Below are positions 1-6,683 of a DNA stretch of 11,000 bases, in pieces. The notes beneath the pieces are model-generated. The model made no database searches. It saw only the letters and a list, made by a program, of their open reading frames with translations, and was not told where the DNA came from. Both the position numbers and the translations under genes were made by a program. This DNA is from Poindextera sp035295705 (GTDB taxonomy: Bacteria > Pseudomonadota > Alphaproteobacteria > Caulobacterales > Caulobacteraceae), in contig DATGIN010000327.1 in the NCBI GenBank assembly GCA_035295705.1, positions 1 to 11,000 on the forward strand, written 5' to 3'. Position 1 is the first letter of the stretch, and every line of letters begins with the position of its first letter.

Positions 1-758
1 ATCTCGAGCTGGTCGAGGCGTTCAAGGGCCTGCGCCAGATCGTCGGCGCGTGCGTCGAGCGGCGGCGGCGCGAGGGCCGGCAGTCGCCGGACATGCTCGG
101 GATGCTGATGGGCCTGCGCGACAGCGCCGGGCGACCAGCCATGTCGGACTCCCAACTCATCAGCGAGGTGATGACCACCGTCGTGGCCGGTCACGAGACG
201 ACGGCGAGCACGCTGAACTGGACCTGGTACCTGCTGTCACGGCATCCGCAGATCGAACGACGCGTCCATGCCGAGCTCGACACGGTCGCGCCGGCGGCAA
301 GCGTCGCCCTCGGCGACCTGCCCGCCGCTCCGTTGACGCGACAGGTGATCGAGGAGGCGATGCGGCTCTACCCGGCGGGTTGGCTGATGACGCGCCGCGC
401 GATCGAAGCCGACCAGCTTGGCGAGTACTTCGTTCCTGCGGGAACGGAGATCTACATCGCGCCCTACTTCATGCAGCGGCATCCGCGGTTCTGGGAAGAT
501 CCGGATCGTTTTGACCCAGACCGCTTCGGCTGCGAACGGACGCACGACCGCTCACAGTCGATGATGATGCCCTTCTCCGCCGGTCCGAGGAACTGCATCG
601 GCGAGCAGTTCGCCCGTATCGAAATGCAGATCCACATCATGACGGTCGCAAGGCGCCTCAGGTTGAGCTACGCCGATCCCGCCCCGCCGACGCTGGATGT
701 CGGCGTCAATCTGCGCAGCAAGCACGACTTCATCATGCAGCCCGAGCTTCGCGGCTGA
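1..758 (+). CDS. Cytochrome P450, C-terminal part (5' end outside window)
   Basis: Haem-thiolate monooxygenase, seen as its last 251 residues; the frame is open from base 3 and the N-terminal 150-200 residues of a typical 400-460 aa P450 lie upstream. Visible landmarks in order (fragment numbering): I-helix oxygen-activation motif AGHETT at residues 62-67; K-helix ExxR as E118-A-M-R121; the meander 'FDPDRF' following 'HPRFWEDP'; the haem-binding loop FSAGPRNCIG with the axial cysteine at residue 198; then the L-helix and a short C-terminal beta region before the TGA. All core catalytic motifs are intact, so the enzyme is probably functional. The Cys-loop and meander resemble the fatty-acid/terpene-hydroxylating bacterial P450s that look like eukaryotic microsomal ones, but substrate cannot be read from this part. 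No ferredoxin or reductase gene is visible here. It lies 88 bp before an acyltransferase on the same strand, which suggests a tailoring role on a lipid or glycan (inference). Confidence 0.95.
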   Translation, partial: LELVEAFKGLRQIVGACVERRRREGRQSPDMLGMLMGLRDSAGRPAMSDSQLISEVMTTVVAGHETTASTLNWTWYLLSRHPQIERRVHAELDTVAPAASVALGDLPAAPLTRQVIEEAMRLYPAGWLMTRRAIEADQLGEYFVPAGTEIYIAPYFMQRHPRFWEDPDRFDPDRFGCERTHDRSQSMMMPFSAGPRNCIGEQFARIEMQIHIMTVARRLRLSYADPAPPTLDVGVNLRSKHDFIMQPELRG

Positions 759-800
759 CCCTGCTGGCTACGATGGCATAGCGCTTGCTGCCCGTCGGTC

Positions 801-817
801 TCGCCAGGTCGTGGCGA
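801..817 (+). other. Short hairpin between P450 and acyltransferase
   Basis: Within the 88-bp gap after the P450 stop there is a perfect 6-bp inverted repeat, TCGCCA at 801-806 and TGGCGA at 812-817, around a 5-nt loop. No T-run follows, so it is a poor candidate for an intrinsic terminator. A purine-rich GAGAG at 836-840, six bases before the ATG at 847, is the likely ribosome binding site of the next gene. The short gap favours read-through from the P450 into the acyltransferase. Confidence 0.3.
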
Positions 818-846
818 CCAATGTGACCGACACACGAGAGCACCCT

Positions 847-1917
847 ATGTCTGCGAGCGGCGCGCAGCGGGCCGATGCAAGCCACATCGGCGTCATGGAT
901 GGCGTCAGGGCATGCAGCATCCTGCTCGTTCTCGCCGGTCATCTGCTGCCGCTCGGCCCAAAGGCCCTTCAGCTCAACCAGTTCGCCACGCTGGGCGGCA
1001 TGGCGCTGTTCTTCACGCTGTCGGGGTTCCTCATCACCCGGCTGCTGTGCTCGGACAACAACTTCGCAAACTTCCTTGTCCGCCGGCTCACGCGCATCGT
1101 GCCGCTCGCCTACCTCTACATCCTGGTCGTTTTTCTGTTCTTCAACCGCTCGATCGGCGCTCTGTTCAACGAGCTGTTGTTCACGTTGAACTACAACGAC
1201 ACTGTGATCAATTCTTTCAACGGTCACCTCTGGTCGCTTTGTGTCGAAATTCAGTTCTACCTGGTCATAGGCGCGCTCTTCCGCGTCTTCGGCAACACCG
1301 CCAAGTGGTTCATTCTCGGCCTTTGCCTCGTCAGCACCGGGCTGCATATCGTCGGCGGCGATCCCTACACGATGATGACCCACCTGCGCGGAGACGAGAT
1401 TCTTACAGGCTCGTTGATGTGCCTGTCGGTGAACGGTCAATTCGGCGATCACCGGCGCTTTTGGAGCCTGATGGGACGGGCGACGCCTGCGCTCGCCGTG
1501 CTCTTCCTGGCCGTGTGCGATCCGCTCGGCGGCTTCCTCAACCACTTCCGCGGCTACGCGGCGAGCCTTCTGGTCGGCTCGCTGCTGTTCACCCGTCGCG
1601 CATGGCTGCAAGCCGCCCTCTCTTCGCGGCCGATGACCTACATCGCCAACGTCTCCTACGCCCTCTACATCATCCACCCGGCGGCTGCGGCCGGCCCTCT
1701 CTCGGGAGGGCCCAAGTGGCTGCTCTACCTGGTGAAACGGCCAATCACCCTGGCTATCACCTTCGCATTGGCGCACGTCTCGACGTTCTACTACGAGCGG
1801 CGCTGGACGGACCTCGGCCGCCGCCTCGTTCGGGCGCGCCAGGCGGCCCGCCCGATGAACGTCGGCTGGGCCCTCCTCACCGCCCCGCGCCGGGTGCGCG
1901 CCAACTCGCCGTCATAG
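847..1917 (+). CDS. Acyltransferase 3 family membrane protein (OafA/NodX-like)
   Basis: Integral inner-membrane enzyme of 356 aa, predicted to O-acylate (often O-acetylate) a sugar of a surface polysaccharide, LPS, glycolipid or antibiotic. Family hallmarks: 'DGVRA' at 18-22, with R21 and H32 in the R-x10-H arrangement typical of the catalytic site; 'FFTLSGFLITRLL' at 55-67; the basic loop 'FLVRRLTRIVPLAYLY' at 76-91; 'HLWSLCVEIQFYL' at 127-139; 'VSYALYIIHP' at 269-278; and the terminal 'YERRWTDLGRRL'. Many hydrophobic segments fit the usual 10-TM fold. There is no fused SGNH domain, so it is the stand-alone form. ATG 847 was chosen because it precedes the conserved DG-R motif and has GAGAG six bases upstream; the frame extends to 697 but that part overlaps the P450. 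ATG 895 (M17) is a less likely alternative. By eye its third codon positions hold more A/T than those of the flippase and pckG, and it is cysteine-rich, hinting at a different origin. Confidence 0.93.
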   Translation: MSASGAQRADASHIGVMDGVRACSILLVLAGHLLPLGPKALQLNQFATLGGMALFFTLSGFLITRLLCSDNNFANFLVRRLTRIVPLAYLYILVVFLFFNRSIGALFNELLFTLNYNDTVINSFNGHLWSLCVEIQFYLVIGALFRVFGNTAKWFILGLCLVSTGLHIVGGDPYTMMTHLRGDEILTGSLMCLSVNGQFGDHRRFWSLMGRATPALAVLFLAVCDPLGGFLNHFRGYAASLLVGSLLFTRRAWLQAALSSRPMTYIANVSYALYIIHPAAAAGPLSGGPKWLLYLVKRPITLAITFALAHVSTFYYERRWTDLGRRLVRARQAARPMNVGWALLTAPRRVRANSPS

Positions 1918-1919
1918 CG

Positions 1920-1983
1920 AGCAGCGCCGTCGGTCGCTGTTGCGGTCGCCCAGCGGGCGCCGGGGCGCCGAGCCGGCGCTGCT
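1920..1983 (+). repeat. Long inverted repeat with inner hairpin, acyltransferase-flippase gap
   Basis: Directly after the acyltransferase stop, a perfect 10-bp inverted repeat (AGCAGCGCCG at 1920-1929, CGGCGCTGCT at 1974-1983) encloses 44 bases. Inside is a second hairpin made from two GGCGCC palindromes at 1956-1961 and 1964-1969. The structure could act as a transcript 3'-end stabiliser or a weak terminator or attenuator. No T-tract follows, and such high GC makes chance pairing likelier. The rest of the 185-bp gap (1984-2081) shows no recognisable gene. Confidence 0.35.
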
Positions 1984-2081
1984 TGGCGTAGATCTTGCTG
2001 CGGTTGGGCCATCATGCTCGCTTCCGTCGCTGCATCCAGCGGATCGCTCGTCCCCGCGCCGGCGCGCTGCGGCATTGTCGC

Positions 2082-2102
2082 CAGCGGCATAAGGGGCCGC
2101 TG
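2082..2102 (+). promoter_or_regulatory. Hairpin presenting the flippase ribosome binding site
   Basis: A perfect 7-bp inverted repeat (CAGCGGC at 2082-2088, GCCGCTG at 2096-2102) has a 7-nt loop ATAAGGG and ends exactly at the base before ATG 2103. The Shine-Dalgarno AAGGGG (2091-2096) occupies the loop and the first base of the 3' arm, six bases from the start codon. This fixes the start at 2103. It could modulate initiation, because the SD-to-AUG spacer is paired in the folded form. The pairing is visible; a regulatory role is inference. Confidence 0.45.
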
Positions 2103-3551
2103 ATGTTCTGGCGCGGCGTGGTCGGCTACCTGCCCATGAACATCGTGCAGGCCCTCGTCGGCCTGCTCTCGATCGTCGTCTTCACGCGCTGGCTCTCGCC
2201 GGAGGACTACGGCGCGTACGCGCTCGCCTTCTCCGCCATGACTCTGACCCACACGGTGGTCTTCAGCTGGATGGAGGCCGCGATGGCGCGCTTCCATGCG
2301 CCAGCGGCCGAGCAGGGCGCCCTTCCGCGCCATCTCGCCACCCTCTATCGGTGCTGGGCCGTGGCCGCCGCCATCTACGTAGCCGGCGGCGTCACCGCGC
2401 TTGTGGCGTGGCCCGGCGGGGGACCGGTGAAGCTCGCCGTCGCCGCGGGCCTCGCGGCTACGCTGGCTCGCAGCCTGGTGAAGCTCTGCCAGGAGCGCCG
2501 ACGAGCGGCAGGCGACGTCGCCGGCGCGGCGCGGATCGACATCGCCCAGACGCTGTTCGGGTTCACTGTCGGCGCCGGCCTCATTCTGCTGGGCCTGAAA
2601 GGCGCCGCGCCCATAGCCGGCCTGGGCGCGGGCGCGGCTGTGGTGCTGGCCTGGGTGCTGCCGGCCGAGCTGCGGCGCGGTATCGGTGGCGCGTTCGCGC
2701 CGCGCAAGGCTCGCGTCTACTTCGCCTACGGCCTGCCGGTCTCGCTGTCCCTGATCCTCGCCCTGGCCCTGGCGACCACCGATCGGTTCCTGCTGGCAGG
2801 CTTCCTCAACGACACCGCCGTCGGGATCTACCAGGCCGGCTACAGCCTTTCGAACCGAACGCTCGACGTCATGTTCATCTGGTTGGGGGTCGCCGGGGCG
2901 CCGGCGCTGGTCTTGGCCCTCGAGCGCGGCGGCGCCGACGGTCTCGATCGCGCGGCGAGGGAACAGGCCGGCTTCATGCTGGCGCTGACGCTGCCGGCGG
3001 CGCTCGGTCTGGCGCTGGTCGCGCGGCCGCTGACCGCCGTGATGGTCGGGCCGGGGCTCCGCGATGGGGCGGCGCAAGTGACGCCGTGGATCGCGGCCAG
3101 CGCGCTCTTCATGGGCCTGACCAACGGATACGCGCACCATGCCTTCATGCTTGGCCGGCGCACGGGTTTGATGCTGGCGGCGATGTGCGTTCCCGCCGCC
3201 GTGAACGTCGCCCTTTGCCTGTTGCTGATTCCGCGCTTCGGGGTGGCCGGCGCCGCCTGGGCGACCGCGGCGAGCTACGCCGTCGGTCTGCTCGCGGCCC
3301 TGGCCCTTGGACGTTTCGCCCAGCCGATGCCCCTGCCGTGGGCGGCGATCGGAAAGACCGCGGCCGCGACGGCGACGATGGGCCTCGCGGTGGCCGCCCT
3401 GCCCAGCCCCGGCGGCATCATCGAGTTGGGGCTGAAGGTGGGGCTGGGGCTGGTGGTCTACGCGGCGGCGGCATATCTGCTCGACGTCGCCGATCTCAGG
3501 TCGCGGACCCTCCACGCGCTCAGCGTCCTCAAGGCGCGCGCGGCGACATGA
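2103..3551 (+). CDS. Polysaccharide flippase, Wzx/MATE-MurJ superfamily
   Basis: Polytopic inner-membrane protein of 482 aa, predicted to flip an undecaprenyl-linked or other lipid-linked glycan to the periplasmic face. Features typical of Wzx/RfbX-type transporters: an N-terminal segment leading to 'FTRWLSPEDYGAYAL' (27-41); a central 'TTDRFLLAGFLNDTAVGIYQAGYSL' region (about 225-249), the repeat-2 counterpart of the first motif; and 'LIPRFGVAGAAWATAASYAVG' (375-395), which is diagnostic of the family. Hydrophobic Ala/Leu/Gly-rich segments run throughout, about 12-14 in number by eye, and the length matches the family. ATG 2103 is preferred because of AAGGGG six bases upstream; a TTG at 1995 in the same frame would add 36 Arg/His-rich residues unlike a flippase N-terminus. 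The stop TGA overlaps an ATG at 3548 (ATGA), and the glycosyltransferase starts 55 bp later, so the two are almost certainly co-transcribed. The exact substrate is unknown. Confidence 0.9.
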   Translation: MFWRGVVGYLPMNIVQALVGLLSIVVFTRWLSPEDYGAYALAFSAMTLTHTVVFSWMEAAMARFHAPAAEQGALPRHLATLYRCWAVAAAIYVAGGVTALVAWPGGGPVKLAVAAGLAATLARSLVKLCQERRRAAGDVAGAARIDIAQTLFGFTVGAGLILLGLKGAAPIAGLGAGAAVVLAWVLPAELRRGIGGAFAPRKARVYFAYGLPVSLSLILALALATTDRFLLAGFLNDTAVGIYQAGYSLSNRTLDVMFIWLGVAGAPALVLALERGGADGLDRAAREQAGFMLALTLPAALGLALVARPLTAVMVGPGLRDGAAQVTPWIAASALFMGLTNGYAHHAFMLGRRTGLMLAAMCVPAAVNVALCLLLIPRFGVAGAAWATAASYAVGLLAALALGRFAQPMPLPWAAIGKTAAATATMGLAVAALPSPGGIIELGLKVGLGLVVYAAAAYLLDVADLRSRTLHALSVLKARAAT

Positions 3552-3610
3552 ACCGACGCGCAGCCCCGCTCGACCCGCGCCGCCCGACCGCGCGCGAGGC
3601 CCGCTCATGA
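3548..3610 (+). other. Possible 20-codon translational-coupling ORF
   Basis: A reading frame of 20 codons starts with an ATG at 3548 that shares ATGA with the flippase stop (3549-3551). It ends with a TGA at 3608-3610 that shares ATGA with the glycosyltransferase start (3607). It would encode an arginine-rich peptide (six Arg in 20) beginning MNRRAAPL. The nearest purine stretch upstream is AAGG at 3531-3534, 13 bases from the ATG, which is poor for independent initiation, so any translation would depend on terminating flippase ribosomes. It may have no function beyond passing ribosomes to the next gene, or it may be coincidental. No domain is recognisable. Confidence 0.25.
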
Positions 3611-4635
3611 AGCTGACCTATCAGCCCGGGCGGGCCGGAAACCATATCCTGCTGTTCTTCAAGCCCTATGAGGTCGACCGGTTCGTGCCCGGCGACCGCT
3701 ATCTGAAGCGCCTGGTGCGGCCGCTCTACAACCGGTTGCATCGCCGCCAGAAGGTCACCGGCTTTGGCGTTTCGTTCGATCTGATGCGCCGCGCGCTGAC
3801 CGGCGCCGGTTTCACCGTACATTGCAACGACCGCGCACTGGCGCGTGCGAACCCGGATTATCCGGTGGGCCTCGTCGGTGGGCGCGCGCTGCTGGCGGAG
3901 TGGCGACTGCCCAACCCGGCGATCCTCGGGCCGTCGCTCTACGATCAACCCGGCGAGGCGCCGCGCCTGTTCGAGGATCCTCGCTTTCACACGTACGTAT
4001 GCCTGTCGGATTGGACGCGCGAGATGTTCGAACAGGGCTACCCCGGGCGCTGCGCCAGTTGGTTTGCCGGCATCGATATGCAGGCCTGGCCGGACCTCTC
4101 CGGCGAGCCGAAGGACCTGGACTTCATCATCTATGACAAGGTCCACTGGGACCGGCGCCACTACGAGGCGGCGCTCATCGCGCCGATCCGCGACGAGCTC
4201 GATGCGCGAGGCCTGACGCACGAGACGCTCCGCTACGGCGAGTACGATCACGCGATGTTCCGCGCGTTGCTCAAGCGGGCGCGCGGCTTGGTCTGGCTGA
4301 GCGAGAACGAGACCCAGGGCCTTGCATACCAGGAGGCGATGGCGTCCGGCGTCCCGGTGCTGGCGTGGGACCGCGGATACTGGGCCGACCCGCAATGGCG
4401 CGAGCACTTTGAAACCCCGCCGCGGGCCTCGTCGGTGCCCTTCTTCTCGGATGCCTGCGGCGAGCGCTTCGCCTGTGTCGATGAATTCGCTACTCGGCTG
4501 GCCGACTTCCTGCGGCGGCGGGACGCCTATCGACCGCGGGACTTTGTAGCGCAAGACCTGAGCCCAGCCGCATCGGCGCAGCTCTACGCCTCAGCCTATT
4601 TCGCCGCCCTTGACGGGCAAAGCCCTACAAGCTGA
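3607..4635 (+). CDS. Glycosyltransferase, GT4-like (GT-B fold)
   Basis: Predicted cytoplasmic glycosyltransferase of 342 aa transferring a sugar from an activated donor to a growing surface glycan or glycolipid. The C-terminal Rossmann half shows the signature of GT4-type enzymes: 'LVWLSENETQGLAYQEAMASGVPVLA' (228-253), with E235 and E243 in the E-x7-E arrangement that contacts donor and acceptor, followed by the usual 'GxPVLAWDRG'. The N-terminal half is divergent and short; 'FGVSFDLMRRALTGAGFTV' (53-71) resembles the helix after the first strand in GT-B enzymes, and 'VCLSDWTREMFEQGYPG' (131-147) the interdomain 'S.w.r..l...' segment. There is no signal peptide and no clear membrane segment. 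The start has GAGG at 3596-3599, seven bases upstream. It is coupled to the flippase through overlapping ATGA junctions. The specific donor and linkage cannot be inferred. Confidence 0.85.
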   Translation: MKLTYQPGRAGNHILLFFKPYEVDRFVPGDRYLKRLVRPLYNRLHRRQKVTGFGVSFDLMRRALTGAGFTVHCNDRALARANPDYPVGLVGGRALLAEWRLPNPAILGPSLYDQPGEAPRLFEDPRFHTYVCLSDWTREMFEQGYPGRCASWFAGIDMQAWPDLSGEPKDLDFIIYDKVHWDRRHYEAALIAPIRDELDARGLTHETLRYGEYDHAMFRALLKRARGLVWLSENETQGLAYQEAMASGVPVLAWDRGYWADPQWREHFETPPRASSVPFFSDACGERFACVDEFATRLADFLRRRDAYRPRDFVAQDLSPAASAQLYASAYFAALDGQSPTS

Positions 4636-4783
4636 GCTGTCTTCCGCAGAGCTGCGACTCCCGATATCGCGAACGGCGCACGATCCTTGCAGCCTGGGCG
4701 TTGGTTGTGCATTTGTAAGTTCAAAAGCGGTCTCGCGCGCAAGCGCGGCGGACCGAAGAAGAGTTTGGCGGTAGGGAGCTCTC
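4636..4783 (+). promoter_or_regulatory. pckG upstream region with RBS and leader hairpin
   Basis: This 148-bp gap separates the glycan genes from pckG. It contains a palindrome CGATATCG (4662-4669), an AT-rich patch at about 4710-4726 in an otherwise GC-rich stretch, and a small hairpin CGCGC-GCAA-GCGCG (4734-4747) with a GNRA-type loop. A strong Shine-Dalgarno AGGGAG lies at 4773-4778, five bases before GTG 4784. The AT-rich patch is the best place for a promoter, but the only -35-like hexamers nearby (TTGCAG 4687-4692, TTGGTT 4701-4706) lack a convincing -10 partner, so no specific promoter is called. No clear terminator for the upstream genes is visible. Confidence 0.4.
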
Positions 4784-6655
4784 GTGAAGGCTGGCGAAAC
4801 CATCGCGGGTCTCGAGAATGCCCCCACCAGTCACGCCAAACTAGTCGCCTGGGTTCGCGAGATCGCCGCGCTCACAAAGCCGGACCGCGTCGTCTGGTGC
4901 GACGGCTCGCAGGCCGAATGGGAGCGACTGACCGGCGAACTGGTCGCGGCCGGCACGCTGAAACGGCTCAATCCGCTCAAACGTCCAAACTCGTTCTACG
5001 CCGCCTCCGACCCGAGCGACGTGGCGCGGGTGGAGAGCCGCACGTTCATCTGCTCCGAGCGCCCGGAAGACGCCGGTCCCACGAACAACTGGCTCGATCC
5101 GACCGAGATGCGCGCGGATCTCAAGGGCCTTTTCGATGGGGCCATGTGCGGGCGCACGATGTATGTCGTCCCCTTCTGCATGGGCCCGCTGGGATCCAAG
5201 ATCAGCGCGCTGGGCGTCGAGGTCACCGACAGCGCCTACGTAGCCGTGTCCATGCGCATCATGACGCGCATGGGCAAAGCCGCTCTCGACCAGCTCGGCG
5301 AGGACGGCTTTTTCGTACCCTCCGTCCACTCGGTCGGGGCGCCGCTCGCGCCGGGGCAAGCCGACGTCGCCTGGCCGTGCAATCCGATCAAATACATCGT
5401 GCACTTTCCGGAGAGCCGCGAGATCTGGTCGTACGGCTCGGGCTACGGCGGCAACGCGCTCTTGGGGAAGAAGTGCTTTGCCCTTCGCATCGCCTCGGTG
5501 ATGGCCCGCGACGAGGGCTGGCTCGCCGAGCACATGCTGATCCTGAAGCTCACCTCGCCTGCCGGCGCCGTGCGCTACCTGGCCGCGGCGTTCCCCAGCG
5601 CCTGCGGCAAGACCAATCTCGCCATGCTGCGCGCCAGCCTTCCGGGCTGGAAGGCCGAGACGATCGGCGACGACATCGCCTGGATGCGCTTCGGGGACGA
5701 TGGACGCCTGCATGCCGTCAATCCCGAGGCCGGCTTTTTCGGCGTCGCGCCCGGCACCGGGATCGCCACTAATCCGAACGCCATCGCCGGGCTGGCTGAA
5801 AACGCCATCTTCACCAATGTGGCGCTGACCGAGGACGGCGACGTCTGGTGGGAGGGGCTGACCGACGTCCCGCCCGCGCGATTGACCGATTGGAAGGGCC
5901 GTCCCTGGACGCCAGCCTCGAAAGAACCCGCCGCGCACCCGAACGCACGCTTCACCGCGCCTGCCAGCCAGTGCCCGATCATCGCGCCGGAGTGGGAGGA
6001 TCCGAAAGGCGTGCCCATCTCGGCGATCCTCTTCGGCGGCCGCCGCGCCACCGCCGCACCGCTGGTCACCGAAGCTTTCGACTGGGCGCATGGCGTGTTC
6101 ATGGCGTCGAACGTCGCCTCGGAGGGCACGGCCGCAGCGGAGAACAAGGTTGGTGAGCTGCGGCGCGACCCCTTCGCCATGTTGCCGTTCTGCGGCTACC
6201 ACATGGGCGACTACTTCAAGCACTGGCTGGACATCGCCCGCGGGCGAGACCCGGACAAGCTGCCCCGCATCTACTTCGTGAACTGGTTCCGCAAAGACGC
6301 CCGCGGCCGGTTCATCTGGCCCGGTTACGGCGAGAACAGCCGTGTGCTGAAGTGGATCGTCGAGCGGCTGGATGGAACCGCCACGGCGCGCGACACGCCC
6401 ATCGGCCGCCTTCCCGCCGAGGGCGCTCTCGACGTGGGCGGCCTTTCCATCGGCGCCGCCGATCTGGCCAGTTTGTTCGAGGTCGACCCGACGGTCTGGC
6501 GGCGCGAGGCCGAGCTGATCCGGGACTTCTATGGCCGGTTCGGGGACCGCCTCCCGGCGGCGCTTTGGGACGAGCATCAGCGCCTGGTCGAGCGCCTCGA
6601 GCAGGTCAGCCCGACCTTGCGCTTCGCCCCCGTAACGGCCCCGGCGGCGGAGTAG
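4784..6655 (+). CDS. pckG: Phosphoenolpyruvate carboxykinase (GTP)
   Basis: EC 4.1.1.32: converts oxaloacetate plus GTP to phosphoenolpyruvate, GDP and CO2, the entry step of gluconeogenesis from TCA intermediates; cytoplasmic and Mn-dependent. The 623-aa length matches the GTP family (about 600-620) rather than the ATP-type enzyme (about 530). Visible signatures: R86 in 'VESRTF' (substrate-binding Arg); 'YGSGYGGNALLGKK' (217-230), with Mn-ligand Lys; H250 in 'AEHMLIL'; the P-loop 'FPSACGKTN' (270-278) with the mobile active-site cysteine C274; 'TIGDDIAWM' (293-301) with metal-binding Asp; 'NPEAGFFGVAPGT' (313-325); 'FGGRRAT' (417-423); and 'NWFRKDARGRFIWPGYGEN' (500-518), which closes the guanine pocket. 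No catalytic residue appears lost. GTG 4784 is chosen for AGGGAG five bases upstream and agreement with the family N-terminus. The gene has its own leader and converges with the minus-strand DUF535 gene 28 bp downstream. Confidence 0.97.
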   Translation: MKAGETIAGLENAPTSHAKLVAWVREIAALTKPDRVVWCDGSQAEWERLTGELVAAGTLKRLNPLKRPNSFYAASDPSDVARVESRTFICSERPEDAGPTNNWLDPTEMRADLKGLFDGAMCGRTMYVVPFCMGPLGSKISALGVEVTDSAYVAVSMRIMTRMGKAALDQLGEDGFFVPSVHSVGAPLAPGQADVAWPCNPIKYIVHFPESREIWSYGSGYGGNALLGKKCFALRIASVMARDEGWLAEHMLILKLTSPAGAVRYLAAAFPSACGKTNLAMLRASLPGWKAETIGDDIAWMRFGDDGRLHAVNPEAGFFGVAPGTGIATNPNAIAGLAENAIFTNVALTEDGDVWWEGLTDVPPARLTDWKGRPWTPASKEPAAHPNARFTAPASQCPIIAPEWEDPKGVPISAILFGGRRATAAPLVTEAFDWAHGVFMASNVASEGTAAAENKVGELRRDPFAMLPFCGYHMGDYFKHWLDIARGRDPDKLPRIYFVNWFRKDARGRFIWPGYGENSRVLKWIVERLDGTATARDTPIGRLPAEGALDVGGLSIGAADLASLFEVDPTVWRREAELIRDFYGRFGDRLPAALWDEHQRLVERLEQVSPTLRFAPVTAPAAE

Positions 6656-6675
6656 CGCGTCGCTTTCGCGACGCG
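6656..6675. terminator. Hairpin between convergent pckG and DUF535 genes
   Basis: A perfect 8-bp stem, CGCGTCGC (6656-6663) and GCGACGCG (6668-6675), closes a 4-nt loop. It begins one base after the pckG stop and ends eight bases before the stop of the minus-strand gene. Read on the minus strand the loop is GAAA, a GNRA tetraloop, which is very stable. There is no T-run on either side, so it is either a bidirectional factor-assisted terminator or an mRNA 3'-end stabiliser. Confidence 0.6.
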
Positions 6676-6683
6676 GCCGCGCT

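Noticed and set aside
1693..1712. Perfect 7-bp hairpin (GGCCCTC/GAGGGCC) inside the acyltransferase
   Set aside because: It lies within the coding sequence for a Gly/Pro-rich loop; GC-rich codons explain it and there is no sign of a terminator or early stop.
733..1776. Minus-strand open frame of 347 codons opposite the acyltransferase
   Set aside because: Highly charged, Glu/Gln/Arg-rich translation without hydrophobic core; the plus strand encodes a recognised membrane acyltransferase.
1995..2102. TTG-started N-terminal extension of the flippase
   Set aside because: It would add 36 Arg/His-rich residues unlike a flippase N-terminus, while ATG 2103 has a well-spaced AAGGGG and leads directly into the first membrane segment.
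1791..3608. Minus-strand open frame of 605 codons opposite the flippase
   Set aside because: Arg/Gln/Gly-rich with no domain. It is a mirror of the flippase codon bias, and the flippase on the plus strand has clear family motifs and a ribosome binding site.
4841..6577. Minus-strand open frame of 578 codons opposite pckG
   Set aside because: Shadow of pckG; composition is typical of an antisense frame and no motif is present.
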